The position numbers and the translations under genes are program-made. A stretch of 64,000 nucleotides of DNA from Blastobasis lacticolella (Eukaryota; Arthropoda; Insecta; Lepidoptera; Blastobasidae). The stretch spans positions 22,631,584-22,695,583 of the forward strand of contig LR990043.1 of NCBI GenBank assembly GCA_905147135.1, read 5' to 3'. The notes beneath the pieces are model-generated. The model worked only from the letters and a program-made list of their open reading frames with translations. It was not told where the DNA came from and did not search any database. Of the stretch, positions 11,181 through 23,309 are shown one piece after another; position 1 is the first letter of the stretch; every line of letters begins with the position of its first letter.

Positions 11181-11689
11181 ACGCGCTGTCTTCTGAAACT
11201 ACTAAACCTATCCCGGAAAATGTTACTTATGTCTCGGAATAGAAACAGGATCCGCCAGAACAGTAGACTAAAGTTAGACGTCCCACACAGAAAAAGCCGA
11301 GCTATTTTCAACCCAATTTCACTCGTGCATTTGACTAGTCAACGCAACCATTGCATCACGATATCTCTCAGCTGCCAACCGGCTTCCAGGAAAGCTACAC
11401 TCAGGGACCAAAGTCCGCGGTACACGCAAACCGCGGAAGTGTAGAATGCAAGGTTCGTGTGACGGCGTGCAATTTCACACTGTGGCAGTGATAGCGCCGT
11501 GCGCCGCGGTGCAAAGGTCAAAAGGCGTTCGTGTCATCGTTGTTGTTGGCCAAGAGTAGGTTAGGTACTGGCCAGTGAGACATTATTTTTTTAATGTTAA
11601 TTGGTAGAGAAGGAAGTGGAAAAATAGGAGAGAGGCCTTTGCCCTGCAGAGAAAGCCGACGGCTCCTAAAAAAATTGGTAGAGATAGGC

Positions 11690-12120
11690 AAAGGGGCCGC
11701 AGCTGCCTACTGCCATTGCCCATGTCTAAAACCACGGAACACGTTGCTCCGGGAGCAAATAGGGAAATGCCACCACTGCCACGGTTCCCATGGAGCACTG
11801 GAGATAAGATTGCCAAAAATGTTCATGAAGAATATAGTAATTTCTTTTTTTGTCAAAAAACAGTATCCATGTAATAAATATAGATCCTTTGTTATAGAAA
11901 GGTTTTCTAAATACAATTAAATCGAAGACATTTTCATAGTTACATCAATACAAATTGAGTGTCGCAGGGCACCTGAGTGCAACTCGTTAGTTACCAACAA
12001 CTAACGAAGGTTTCCGATGACACGATCGACAGTGTTTACGCTGTATGACTAAAATATAGTTTATTTGGCAACCCTAGCTGTAGACCTTACTCGCCGGAAG
12101 GAAAACAATACTATTTAAAA
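11690..12120. repeat. GCGGGCCACCTG-family copy split by an insertion
   Basis: Bases 11,715-11,806 (ACACGTTGCTCCGGGAGCAAA through GGAGCACTGGAGA) and 12,085-12,118 (CCTTACTCGCCGG through ACTATTTAAA) are adjacent in intact copies such as 23,630-23,735. The intervening 11,807-12,084 begins near GATTGCCAAA and ends near TTTGGCAACCCTAG, short inverted ends with a possible 3-base AGA duplication. The inserted piece is therefore younger than this copy. Confidence 0.5.
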
Positions 12121-12785
12121 TAGGTATTCTTCTGTGCCTCCAAGGACTTCCCCACACACACTCTGATTCCATTATAGTAGTTAGTTCAAAGGAAAAAGTG
12201 CACCGGATCGACATAAGAATAGGTCAAAGCACAAGGCGTACGTGACACCCTAGTACCTACACGAAATTGTACGAGGAGATATGTGTAATTGGGTCTCCTG
12301 GGAAAATACTTTTGTGTTTTGTGGTAACTGGCATGTTATGCTAACAAGGAATTGGCGTGGTGTGAATGTTCCGCCATACAAATCGTTACCGGAGACGAAT
12401 GGACATCCAGCGTTAGAAAGAACAATAACACGGTAGCTAGAAATGTAGCTTACCAACGAATACTATGGAATTAAATACATAATATTTTCTCAGAGATCCG
12501 TTGAAGTGTTACGTACCTATTAGTTAGGGTAAACCTTTTACAATTAACATTTACTTACAGCAATGAAATGTTGTAATACCTTATCCATTCCTGATGTTGA
12601 AAAAACAATCCAATAAAAAGTATATTAACACCACTGCTACAATAGTAACCGCAACTATAATAACAATACAAATAATACAATATAAAAATAATAATAACAT
12701 CTACATTGCATTTAATTAACATTGCATTCAAATTAACTTCTGAAAGACGAGAAGGGCTACTTTGTCAACGCTAACACAAGCAAAA
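12121..12785. other. Unassigned AT-rich DNA
   Basis: No gene or recognised repeat. Confidence 0.5.
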
Positions 12786-12789
12786 ACAA

Positions 12790-12910
12790 TAATATAAAAC
12801 AAAGTCCCACGCCGTGTCCGTCTGTCTGTTCGCGATAAGCTCAAAAATTACTGAAAACGGTGACTTTTATGCGGTTTTCACCGATAGGCAAACTGATTTC
12901 TGAGGAAGTA
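12790..12910. repeat. 'AAAACAAAGTC' repeat copy
   Basis: ATATAAAACAAAGTCCCACG, TGTCTGTTCGCGATAAGCTC, ATGCGGTTTTCACCGATAGG and TTTCTGAGGAAG occur in the same order as in the copy at 1,893-2,012. Confidence 0.65.
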
Positions 12911-14130
12911 CTCGCATCCTAATGCAATTAACATTGAACAAGATCTCAGGTGTCGTAGGTCGTAACAATTAGATAGAACGCAATTATGCCAGACGTGAGC
13001 CAAACAATGCGACTTTGAGGTGATCCTGGAAGCGGCGGTGATATCATACGTTCGGAACAAATTATTATGTACCCTCTTCAACCTTACCTACAACATTATA
13101 ATTGCGAAAGTTAACTTTTTGTGGTTAAACCGTGGCGGTGTAGGTATTAAGGTTTGCGCAGAGAAATGCAGGCTAAAGTTATTATGAAATATAATATATA
13201 GGATGCCCAGTAAAATACAAAGGTTAAATTCTTGATAAAATAAAACGAATCATAATAAAACAGTTGTTGCCATGGGTAACCGTGCCCGAAAGGACAGGGT
13301 ATGAGTGGTACGAACCCCTTTAGGGAATCTAAAGCCTAAAAATTTGAATTATACGAATATGCGCTCGAGTATGAAGTATTAGTGTGTAGGGGTAGTGCGC
13401 GTATCCCTACGCAAGCGTAAGGTCGGTATGAGGACAAAGTTATTTGGGAACCACTGCAATATATCAAAGTAATATTATGACAACAACGAAAACCGCACAA
13501 CCTAAATCAACTGCATTTCAAAACAATCACAAGAACAAGACCCGTCACCACACAACAGAAACCGCAGCACGCAATACAAGAAACATTTCATATCACTTAC
13601 TGCATGACGCTTCACATGAAACCAGAACGCGCGAACAAAGTATCTTCAGAATTGAAGTCTTCTTCTAACGCGAGGCGCCAAAATAGCCCAACGAACTGAC
13701 CACAAGCAACCACCCACCGCAACCGGGCTCCGGGGAGCAAGTGCGGGCAACGCTAACGAAGCTCGTTACACAGGTGTTTCTCTACCGAATAAACGCGCCC
13801 GATCGCGGCTTGTTTGCAAAATATCAATATCATTCGTTTATTTTGATTAACCGCGATTTCTGTTCAAACCGGATAACGAAAACCGTCACTGCTGATGAGG
13901 CAGATTGTCCTCTGTTTTTGTTATCCAATCCTAGAGACAAGGTAGCGCGACTCTATCCTTGATCGCAACGATGGAGTGTAGGATGTGCTGTGTGTCTCGG
14001 AAGATATCATCAATATTTCAACTTTGCAACGAGCTGTCACATTTCGTTCATTGCGCTCGCAGATTTCTCAATCAATCGACCGGAGTACGTACATGTCATC
14101 TATAATATCTATACGAATCATAGATTCAAC
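12911..14130. other. Unassigned DNA
   Basis: Several open frames of 66-74 codons occur at 13,444-14,185 on +, but they have no motif, no shared splice pattern and no initiation context that I can defend. Confidence 0.4.
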
Positions 14131-14162
14131 TTTAATTATAAAACAAAAATGTAGAACCGCAA

Positions 14163-14486
14163 GTGACTGTCACTACAAGGGTTGAGGGCTCAAACTGCCT
14201 CAACGACGTAGGCACTGTTGCTGATTCCTCAGCTTTATCAAAGCCCATAACAGATAAAGAAAACATACTGGATTCGACAAGTATAGGTATAGATAGATAC
14301 GGCCAGACAATGTGGTGCGAAAGTCCAGTAGCGACCCGGCGCCCGCGCCGCTCCCGAGAACTCGCGAACGAAAACACGGACTTTGGACCGCCATTATACG
14401 CGCATCACGCGTTGCCTATTGACACAACAGACCTATTCAGTGGCCACATAAAGGACACTGTTGACGGATCAGTTGCGCCTCTTTAA
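14163..14486 (+). CDS. Candidate coding exon, function unknown
   Basis: A 107-codon open frame ends in TAA at 14,484-14,486. The DNA is of balanced composition, unusual for its surroundings, and the translation is polar with no low-complexity runs. It includes an arginine-rich ATRRPRRSRE stretch near the middle and ends in HIKDTVDGSVAPL. I do not recognise a family. The frame may open upstream as an internal exon rather than at an ATG, since CACTACAAG just before it could serve as a weak acceptor. It may equally be a fragment of a mobile-element protein. Confidence 0.25.
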   Translation: MTVTTRVEGSNCLNDVGTVADSSALSKPITDKENILDSTSIGIDRYGQTMWCESPVATRRPRRSRELANENTDFGPPLYAHHALPIDTTDLFSGHIKDTVDGSVAPL

Positions 14487-14629
14487 TCTAGATCCGGCGT
14501 GACCCGAGCCGACTCAGCCATTATCAGCCGAGCCATTATCTCGTAATAATTCAATTTGGAGTTTGGTACAGAAAACATAACATACCGTGTCATATGTTCG
14601 AAGCTGTGATATCTACCTTTTTTATTTTA

Positions 14630-14745
14630 CACAGTAACAAACGAGCAACCAGCAGCCAGCCCACCTAATGGCAAGCGATAATTGTCGCCCATAACATCTA
14701 CGATTCATGCATTTAGGACCTAAGTCTTGACCGCGATAAAGTTTT
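14630..14745. repeat. 'ACATCTACGATTCA' repeat
   Basis: CCCACCTAATGGCAAGCG, GTCGCCCATAACATCTACG and ATTCATGCATTTAGG match a second copy at 29,935-30,080 (CAAACCTGATGGTAAGCTG, CATCTACGATTCACGCATTTAGG). It is a dispersed non-coding repeat. Confidence 0.6.
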
Positions 14746-15190
14746 CAAATATCTTAAATTTAATAAGTGTATTTGAAGTGTACGATTGACACGAAAATGT
14801 GGGACCACCTAAAATGGATCAATAGTTATATTGATTAAATCCAAGCAATGCTAAGGTTGTTTATCAACATGATACACAGTTAAAAGGAAATTCTAAAACA
14901 TGGACTTTGGTCTGGTGTCAACATAAGGAAGTGTTTTCCTCATAACATAATTTGATACATTAGTTGTTTATGTTTCCTGCTCGTTGATCGCGATAAGGAT
15001 CACTACAGAAAAAGTGAAGACAATTAGTGGACGAGTTAAAAAACAATAAAAAGCACGTTTCAAAGACCAAAGGAGTGGTTACGCGAGCAGGTGACGTAAC
15101 TCGACTTTACTCGGGCGGAGTGAACGAACTTGGCTATCATTAGTTTGAGTATCAAGTCTGCCATATAATGAGTATAGCATTAGTATTACC
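14746..15190. other. Unassigned DNA
   Basis: No gene or recognised repeat. Confidence 0.5.
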
Positions 15191-15194
15191 ATAC

Positions 15195-15290
15195 TAGCTT
15201 TTTCCCGCGACTTCGTCCGCATGGAACTGTTCTTTTCTTACCGCGGTAATCCCAACGGGGAATTCGGAAATTATAGTTACACGACTGGCT
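15195..15290. repeat. Partial 'CCCGCGACTTCGTCCGC' repeat
   Basis: TAGCTTTTTCCCGCGACTTCGTCCGCATGGAA is the conserved core of a repeat also seen at 42,845-42,985 and 49,875-49,945. The downstream part is degraded. Confidence 0.6.
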
Positions 15291-15532
15291 AACTATAGAT
15301 CGAAGTGCGGATGGCGGGAGTCGCTAGCGTGTGAGTGTAAAGTCGCCGTGCAGGATGTTGAGCATGTTGCTCGCGACTGTTCTCTTACAAAATATAGTGG
15401 CCATCCGGCAGACCTGTTCACCCTTAAATATGACGCAATCCTCTACATTACAAGATTTGAGGGAGAAAATAACTTTGTGATGTTTTTATAATCATATTGT
15501 TATACGACTTAAAATGCCATACGAATATCCGT

Positions 15533-15830
15533 TTAGTAGTTTTTTCGTGATACAGCACAATTTACACATCCATTGTTACTAACTTTTTGATACATGCTAA
15601 TGAAGGTGCCAGCATCGGAGATTGGCATTAGCCCGAATTCTTTACACAAAGGGGCGCAACAGACAATGCTTTTTCGACAAATACAAGGACGCAAAGCCTC
15701 GCTCTGATTCGAACCAATCCGCCGCTCGACCTTGATATAGTTCGGGCAAATGCCAAGTTTCGCGTACGCTACAGCTAAACTGATGATAGCAAACAAACAG
15801 TAAACAAGGAACTACAACACGATTTTTCAA
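15533..15830 (-). CDS. Candidate cysteine-rich exon, function unknown
   Basis: On the minus strand an 87-codon open frame encodes a cysteine-rich segment (PCICRKSIVCCAPLCKEF) after a short hydrophobic stretch. It has no in-frame ATG at the hydrophobic start. ATCATCAG at about 15,780 could be an acceptor, which would make this an internal exon of a secreted-protein gene. No partner exon is identified and the frame may be chance. An overlapping minus frame at 15,642-15,830 is the alternative reading. Confidence 0.15.
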
Positions 15831-18500
15831 TACCGGTTAGATTACCACAAGAATCTGTTACGATACCACATACTCCAACATCGGCGCTAGTAACACCGGT
15901 CTTGGTAGGTGCAGGTCTAAAGGTGGAGGCAACTTTTTTTCTAAATAAAAACGCGCAATGGCAACAGGTTACGTCAACCAAAAGTCGTGTGATTAAATAT
16001 GTAAAAAATACATGTCCAAGTTCGTGCAAAAAATTACAAAGTCGTCATTAGCATTTCGCAATCCTGAGACCTTAATATTAGCATTTGTAATAAGGGTATC
16101 CGTTAATTCCGTAGTTTCCGTAAAATGCGAGGTTCTTCTTAGTTACTTTACGATTAATGCGGAAGATATGCACGGCGCTAACCTCCGGTTTGCTAGATAG
16201 GGACACACGCTCGATGCGTGAAAATGTAAATGAAGTCCCGTGGCCAGCGCGAACGGTCAGAGGTCAATGTCAATGTCAGCGATGAGTTTATCGTTATCGG
16301 AGCTTCCAGCTCGACATCCACTATCTACACCCACAGCAGAGCAGTCACCGAGTGTAATCAGTTATATCACTCATATGAAATGAGCACCAGCGAAATAACA
16401 AAGTAATATCCATCTTATAACTTACTGCGCTGGCTCAGCGACCCAAAAAGGATCTTAGCTTCCGACACCAAAATATCCATCTAGCATATTTCGGTTTTAT
16501 TTGATTGTAATCAATTTGTTTAGCCTTCAAGGCGGATACAACACAATTGTCATTTTCTGTTCAAACATTTCGAACGTTGTTCAATGTCATTTATCTAAAA
16601 TATACCGGTATATGTAGACTGCTACCAGTCTCAGGATCCCCAAGACCTTGGTTAACCTTGATTGGCGCGATGTCATAACTCCGAACGCTATCTAAAGAAC
16701 TTCTGGATGCAGTATCAGCCTCAACAGACACATCCATATCGACATCCGGGCGGAGACAAGCGGCACATCTCCGCATCCTGCCGGCATCGTCGAGGGTTAT
16801 CATCTGGGTTATCGAGCTTAGTGCTAACTATATAGGCGCTAACATCGATAACCTTCGGACTATGACTACTTTATCTGCCTTATACGGGCGTATGCAGCCA
16901 TGTTTACTCCATTACCGGCAGGTCAAAGGCGAGTTATTAATTAAAATTGTTATTTTTATAATGAACTTGAATTATTACCTTCATTCATCATCAACCTTTA
17001 CTTAAAATTTCGATGACACAATGTGCGGGTTGACGGACTTACATTTTAATAAGTTTAAGTTATTCTAGACTTACGGGAATTGAAGCGGTTAGTAAAAGGT
17101 GTATGTCAATTTGTTGTATGATGGACGTCAACATGGAAATGATTACGATCTGTCGTAAACCATTCATGGTCGCGTTGAAGGTCAGAAGAAGACATTACAA
17201 TACATAGTCAATAGAGGAACATAAAAGCTAAGTCGTTATTTAGCTTTAAAGATAACAATACATGCTAAATGGTAATAAAATAAACCAGTAACTGATCATT
17301 GAGTGACTATCGCTATGAAAATCAGTGACCAGAATTTCCAGGCGATATAGCATTATTGATTTGAGCCATTAAAACTTTTCCAATGGTGTTCTATAGTGTC
17401 TTACCAATCAATGAATTTATTATGGCCACACGCAATATACATACTACAAGCGCTTTGTTACCGAGTCCCCAATATTAATTCCGTGTCACGCCCGCATCCT
17501 GCTTTCAAGAAAATTTTGTAATGTTTTCTACTGGGGAGAGTTCAATGAAGCTTCAATTTCGTAAATCAAAGGAGCAATTTTTTTTTATGTTTTAGCGATT
17601 GGTTCGTTTGCGTTTTCCCTTTGTCAAGATTAAGGTGAACTGAATACGATTACTTATTGTAATGTTTTATGTTATAGAAAGTGCTAAATATTAATTAATT
17701 CTGCACGCTATAATCACCATAATCCAAGAAGTCTATTTTCTTTAACCGTGTGATATTTGGCAGAGTCTCAACTATGGGTATCGTAAAAAGCGACTAGTCT
17801 TACAAACTAACCAGCTAGCACCTCTTTAGATCAGAAAATGGGTATTGGCGTTTTCAGTTGTTTTATATAGTGCGACCTCAACAACATTCCCAAGCAGGGT
17901 TGACTTCGTCAGGCAGGCAACGTGATTCCGAGAGACATGTTGTATGTACCCTACCTAGGCTCTAGATGCGAGTTCGAAATGTTTCGAATTTTGCCTCAAA
18001 AGCTGGGGTGAACATAATAAGTAACATTGTACTAATGAAAGAGCGAGCTCAGCGTAAATTTGTAATTTTGGCTTTTACAATCCTAAATCAATCCCAGTAT
18101 GACCAAACAAAAGTCTCATTCGAGTCCTCTCGCCTACACTCCACTACAGATCGGAGTCACGTCACTTACGCAACGGTAGCTTACGAGTTTTGTAATTACC
18201 GAGACAAATGACTTGCTGACTATGGCACCGGGACACAGTAAAAAAAAGAAAAGAAGGATGACAAGCCGCCGAAGTACCTTGTTCGGAGTAACCCTACTTT
18301 TTTTACTATGACACAACGCTTCATACCGGGACGTATGGCAGCCCTAACCTAGGAGAATCCAGGGATAAGGGTCAGGGCAAAGGGTTATTTTCTTTCAACA
18401 ATTTTCAAGTCGCCTGGCGACGAGGTTAACACAAAAGCTTTCTAGACTTGGTTGAGGCTAATTTGTTATTTACTAACAAGGCATTTGACGAAGATAATCT
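15831..18500. other. Unassigned AT-rich DNA
   Basis: About 2.7 kb without a gene or repeat that I recognise. Open frames at 16,012-16,200 (+), 16,591-16,803 (-) and 17,966-18,211 (+) have no motif. Confidence 0.45.
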
Positions 18501-19190
18501 AAAGGCACGATGAATTTTTGCGAATATGACATTCAGCGTCTGCCATATCGGGACATATATCACATCTTTAAAACTTTAGACGGACCAAGGCTTTCGAATT
18601 TACATGACTTGCAATTTGGTACGGACGATTATTGCGACTACTACACAAGGCAGCTGCGTAACAGATACAGACCAGTTTATTTGTTACAATCTCTATCTGA
18701 GCTTGGCTCTGGAACACCGGAGTATAGGTCTGTACCTATTATTTGCATCTCATTTCCAACGTGCTATTGACCCAGTGGCGCGGCGGTGACATAACAGATG
18801 TTGTGAATCACGCCACTATTTATCAATAGGGCAACGGTTAGCAGGTTCAGCTGTTCGCAAAAGGCGGTGACGGCTGACGGTAAAAGTGAAAGTTGTTAAC
18901 TACCTACTGGCCGATCACAATCGGCAAATGATGAAGAAAAAGTTAAATATAAAAACTTTTTTGAATAAATTCGAAATTCAAAAACCAGCCAAGAGGTAGG
19001 TTTCAAAGTGCACGTGCGTATACAGTACATCTGAGCTTGAGTATTTAAAAAAGTAACTCACCGTCGTCGTGGGATAACTTCGTAAAAAAATATCTACGTA
19101 ACTAATATCACTTATCGATTTATCACAGCCACTTTGGAAAGAAAACTGGTAATACAAAAATAGGGTATTTGGATGTCGGTGAACGCACGC
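18501..19190. other. Unassigned DNA
   Basis: The 86-codon open frame at 18,510-18,770 (+) has no recognised domain and no splice context. I see nothing else. Confidence 0.4.
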
Positions 19191-19194
19191 ACGT

Positions 19195-19320
19195 ATGTGC
19201 CGGGCGGCGCGCGTTCGGAAACTAAGTCGTAGTTTGGTCGGAGGCGAGACGGAGGGAAGCCGGCCGCGAATCAGCCGCTGCAGAGACAAACTTGCTGCGT
19301 GGCGGATCATGCGCGCCACG
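19195..19320. other. CpG-rich island
   Basis: A sharp rise in GC and CpG (GGGCGGCGCGCGTTCGG onwards, then GCCGGCCGCGAATCAGCCG) occurs within AT-rich DNA. With the islands at 19,845-19,905 and 20,815-20,880 it forms a 1.7-kb cluster that could mark a promoter or 5' non-coding exons of an unseen gene. No coding motif is present. Confidence 0.3.
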
Positions 19321-19844
19321 TGGTGCTCTCGATTGCTTATCTTTCATTTGTTTAATATTGTAAAGAGAAAGATGATTACATATGATTGTAGACGAAGTAT
19401 GAATCGACAAGTTTGTTTGAAGATTCACTTTTCCAAGCTCAGCAATCTCGACGTGAGCTTGCGGCTTGATACGGGAACAGGTAAAATGTACTGGAAATTA
19501 CATCAAATCACTTGATTCGATTTGTCTTTTTTTTATAATAAAAGTATGATTAACTTTTATCTCAGAAACTAAAGGCGTTTGAGACACTGTGAGGTCAACG
19601 CAGACGAGAAAGTGCCTTAAGAATTGTATCAGCTCATCGGCCACACAGAAGAAGCAGTTAAAATTTATTACTTTCATGTGTTCTGTGCAAATTACGTTAC
19701 ATTTGTCGCAGAGCTGTGAAGAGCTGATTGGCGCGCATTGATTGACCCGATCCAATTAAATTTCTATGGCGGAATTTGGCAGTTGATTGGGATAGGGGCC
19801 TAGCCCAGCCACGCACCCATTCAGTGTGTTGTGTATAGAAGACA
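19321..19844. other. Unassigned DNA
   Basis: No gene or recognised repeat. Confidence 0.5.
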
Positions 19845-19905
19845 TACCCCGCCGGGCCCGGCCGTCTGGCCCGCGTCTAGGGCTGCCGCGTCACTCGCCG
19901 GCATA
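19845..19905. other. GC-rich island
   Basis: CCCCGCCGGGCCCGGCCGTC followed by a CGCGTCTAGGGCTGCCGCGTC stretch. It is the second of three GC islands. ATTCAGTGTG at about 19,820 resembles an arthropod initiator but is weak evidence alone. Confidence 0.2.
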
Positions 19906-20560
19906 AATAAACAATGGACACGATGAACTTAAACGAACTTCTATTCCGATTTGATTGGACAAGATATAAACAGAGTTGATAACGGACGCAATGTTAATGT
20001 ATAGACGGAATAAAGGATAAAGATTTTATAACACATTATGTTTTATAAGATTACCTGGTTTACGACATTCGTTCGTATAGCACTCAATGATCGATTATCA
20101 AGTCGTAAAATACACATAAACCTCGATTAATACAAATTAAATTGTATTCAAATTGGAATTCTTACTTCGGATCGCTTCTCGAGAGAGATCTGTCAGGACG
20201 AATAATTAATTATGTATGTATCGTTTCTCGCATTTCATCTGCTAGGTATACATATCATATTTTGGTATATTCATGTAGTTCAAAAGAAATGCAATGAATT
20301 TTTCGTGCCGAAAATAAAAATTGAAAACCGTTCGACCCGAGAGGATTCTCCCAGAGCAATACATTAATTGAAAATTAAAAAGGTTTTTAATAGGTGTCAC
20401 ATTTTGAAATTTATCACCATTTAACAAGCCTACACGATGGTGTACGTACAACTTGTCAGCATCAAATAACCGCGTAAGGCGTATCTAATTTCTTTCACTT
20501 CAAAAGTTCATTGCCTATACATATCAACACATTCTTTTAATACAACAATCATTCCATTAC
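19906..20560. other. Unassigned AT-rich DNA
   Basis: No gene or recognised repeat. Confidence 0.5.
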
Positions 20561-20564
20561 AGTC

Positions 20565-20625
20565 CACTGTTGAACTTCAGTCTCTCCCAATTCAGTAAAG
20601 AATTTTCCTATAATGTTTAAAAGTA
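20565..20625. repeat. Fragment of the ACAGTCCACTG repeat
   Basis: CATTCCATTACAGTCCACTG, then TCTCTCCCAATTCAG and GAATTTTCC, match the start of the repeat at 2,897-3,160. Confidence 0.5.
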
Positions 20626-20814
20626 ACTAAAATGACAATGCTCATCAGCCACTAGGTGACTAAACCGAGCCAAGACTGTCGCTCTTGTTTGCGTGAATTC
20701 TTTAATCACCTAAAAAAAAACCCATACAATCGCCAACTGTGTCTCGTCTATTAATACTGCTCCTTGAACCAGATCCAGGCAACCCTGTTGGTCGAACCAG
20801 AGCCGCTGGAGCAG

Positions 20815-20880
20815 AAATAGCGCGGGCGGCGCGGCCACGCGGCGGTGCGTGCGCACTCGGCCGCCGATGTGCTAGTGTTG
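20815..20880. other. CpG-rich island
   Basis: GCGCGGGCGGCGCGGCCACG, then GCGGTGCGTGCGCACTCGGC. It lies in a 95-codon minus-strand open frame (20,702-20,989) with no motif. It is the third island of the cluster. Confidence 0.25.
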
Positions 20881-21199
20881 GCAATATCGCGAATGAGGTA
20901 CGACGAATGTGAGTCTCTTCATTCGTATCGATGTCCCTCACGTTAAGGCGACCGTAGATGTACTTGTTAGTCGTTACGTAGTCGGTCAAATCGCGTAGGT
21001 ATCAATGGCGTAGAGTATGTTTTTTTTTTCAACCATAGAGACAAATGACGACTCCCCGCCCGCGCTATGGGAAAATGTAACTGTCGTTCTTAATTTTTAT
21101 CTGTGGCAGAGCTGCGTTAAGCCTAATGAGACCGCCTGCATCACCAGGATGTCAATATTCTGGATTAATTCAACTCAAATGATGAGGCAAAAGTCTGTT

Positions 21200-21300
21200 T
21201 TTTTTCTGTTCTCTATAACACGTTGCTCTGGCAGCAACAAGGCAAATGCCACTCCACTGCCAAAGCCACGGTTACCAAATCCCCACCCCATGGAACTATA
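21200..21300. repeat. GCGGGCCACCTG-family fragment
   Basis: ACACGTTGCTCTGGCAGC, GGCAAATGCCACTCCACTGCC and CCCCACCCCATGGA are the central part of the family, in the same orientation as 11,715-11,806. Bases 21,715-21,760 hold another fragment (TACGGCAGACAAACAAGCAAG). Confidence 0.65.
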
Positions 21301-21760
21301 ATATAATACTATAAGTTTGACGATTTTTTTGCAATATCAGATTGGAATTAGTTGTTAAGTTACCGTCCCACTGTCTATTTCCTACCTAATATTAAAAAAA
21401 TGCACATAAAATATTTATTCGGCGAAAGCAATAATCACATCCCTAGGTCCATACATTAAAGACACTACAAGAAGCACGATATCCATTAGCTGCCGACACC
21501 GGCCTCCCCCGCGGGGCTCCTAATTGTCATGAACGGCGGGAGGGGAGGGAGACCAGTTAAGGACGGCCAAGGTTCTTATAATCGTGATGTTGGGGAAGGT
21601 CTCGGTCACACTTTCAACTTTATAGGTACTTTCCAAACGAAAGCCGTGATGTAAACTACAGTTATAGTGATACGACTGTGAAGGTTGGTGAGATATACTT
21701 GAATGATTGTCGGTTTTTTAATGTAATACGGCAGACAAACAAGCAAGCGGGTTGTTTGTT

Positions 21761-22420
21761 TGTTTTGTAACATAGGCTATATTTTATCTTCATAAATTAG
21801 AGTTTCATAGGAAAATAGCAATAATGTATATACATGTTTGCGTATAATTTCAGAACGGCAACACAAATTCAAATTAAAAAAAAAAAAAAAAAATTTTTAT
21901 TGTGTCTGTAATGAAGAGTTTTCCAGTAGGTATTGTCAGTTGGTTTCAAAAGGCATCAATAGATGGCGCTCCTACAATTTTGGTAATCTCTTTTTAATCT
22001 GTATGATGGTGGCAGTGATTTCATGCAGCCAACTAATACTAAACTTAAAAATAAAATGTTTATTAATATGTATAAACATAACTGTTAAAGGTTGAACGTA
22101 ATGTACAAAGAAATACTTATATAAGTAGGCACTATGTTCCATTTTAATACAAATTACATATTTATATTACGTCCATTCTTTATGCTAACGTCCATGAAAC
22201 GAACTGACTCAGTAAAATTTATGTTTGTTTTGTTTGCAATAACTTATTACATTATCTAAATTGGTGGAAAACCATTGACAAATACAATATTATCCAATAC
22301 AACGTATTTACCCAGTGTTCATATCCTCTTTTCTAAGAACCTATTTCAAGCTAGGAATGCTTTAGATACCTATTGGAAATATGCTTATTGTCAGGGCAAG
22401 GTTTGTATGAAAGAAAAAAG
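21761..22420. other. Unassigned AT-rich DNA
   Basis: It contains a homopolymeric A run at about 21,876-21,892. No gene is recognised. Confidence 0.5.
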
Positions 22421-22423
22421 AGT

Positions 22424-22474
22424 AGGGGTAGGGGTAGGGATAGGGTATAGTAGGGTAGGGTAGGGTAGGAGTAG
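22424..22474 (+). repeat. (TAGGG)n microsatellite
   Basis: An impure array of GTAGGG / TAGGG units. It is not the insect telomere unit TTAGG and is too short and impure for a telomeric tract. Confidence 0.85.
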
Positions 22475-23250
22475 AACGCTACACAAAGTCGCGCCGAAAC
22501 CCCACTAGTTCGAAATAAGGTTCCTAAAAAAATGTATTTTGCTCGTTTTGAATTAACGATATTATTGTTTAATAGTGTACATAAAGGGCTGTTTTAGCAG
22601 TTTCAAAAGTAAGTTATTTCGCTATCTTCATTTGTCAATAGTCTAATGTTGAATTTCAGAACTCCAAATGTTTATAAATTTATAATCAATGAAAAAATAT
22701 AGCTTAACTAAAAAAACTCATAAACAGACACACTTCTGCATTTACATTACAGTGTAATAGTCTATTTATGTGAAACACGATTTATCAGTTATTGCAATCT
22801 GTTTGCCTGCAGAAATAACATGTTTTATGAGTCAATTTCATTGTATAGAAGATGAGGTGAACGGTAAATTCGAACTCACTTTGTGCCAACGACTTACTCA
22901 ACAGCTGCTCAGCAGTATCTCTGCTTACATAAGGCTTAAAGGATTAAAGACAAAAGGTGATAGATAGTGGCGTAAAATATCGTTCACTGTACAGATTACA
23001 TCCAGACCTGAGGGCCTATCGGCTATCTATAGGATAAAAAAATCTGACACTACTCTAATTTGGTAGACGCTATTGCCAGTTTTCAACATAGATGACGTGG
23101 TGTAGAATTATCTAGTGTCAAATACAGTTGTCAACTGAGTTAGCCAATAGCCCCGCAGAAAGGAATTTGACGACCGAGAATTTGATTATCTAACGCGCTT
23201 ATTACATTTGGCAAAATTCAGTACAATTAATACTGTTGAGCAGCTGTTGG
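22475..23250. other. Unassigned AT-rich DNA
   Basis: No gene or recognised repeat. Confidence 0.5.
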
Positions 23251-23309
23251 TTGGCTCATGTACCTACTGTCGTCCAGGACATGAGCCACCTACGGGGAGC
23301 GGATGCTGT

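Noticed and set aside
11594..11920. 108-codon plus-strand open frame
   Set aside because: It runs through a dispersed repeat copy and an insertion and has no conserved content.
22424..22474. TAGGG array as telomeric DNA
   Set aside because: The insect telomere unit is TTAGG; this array is short, impure and internal.
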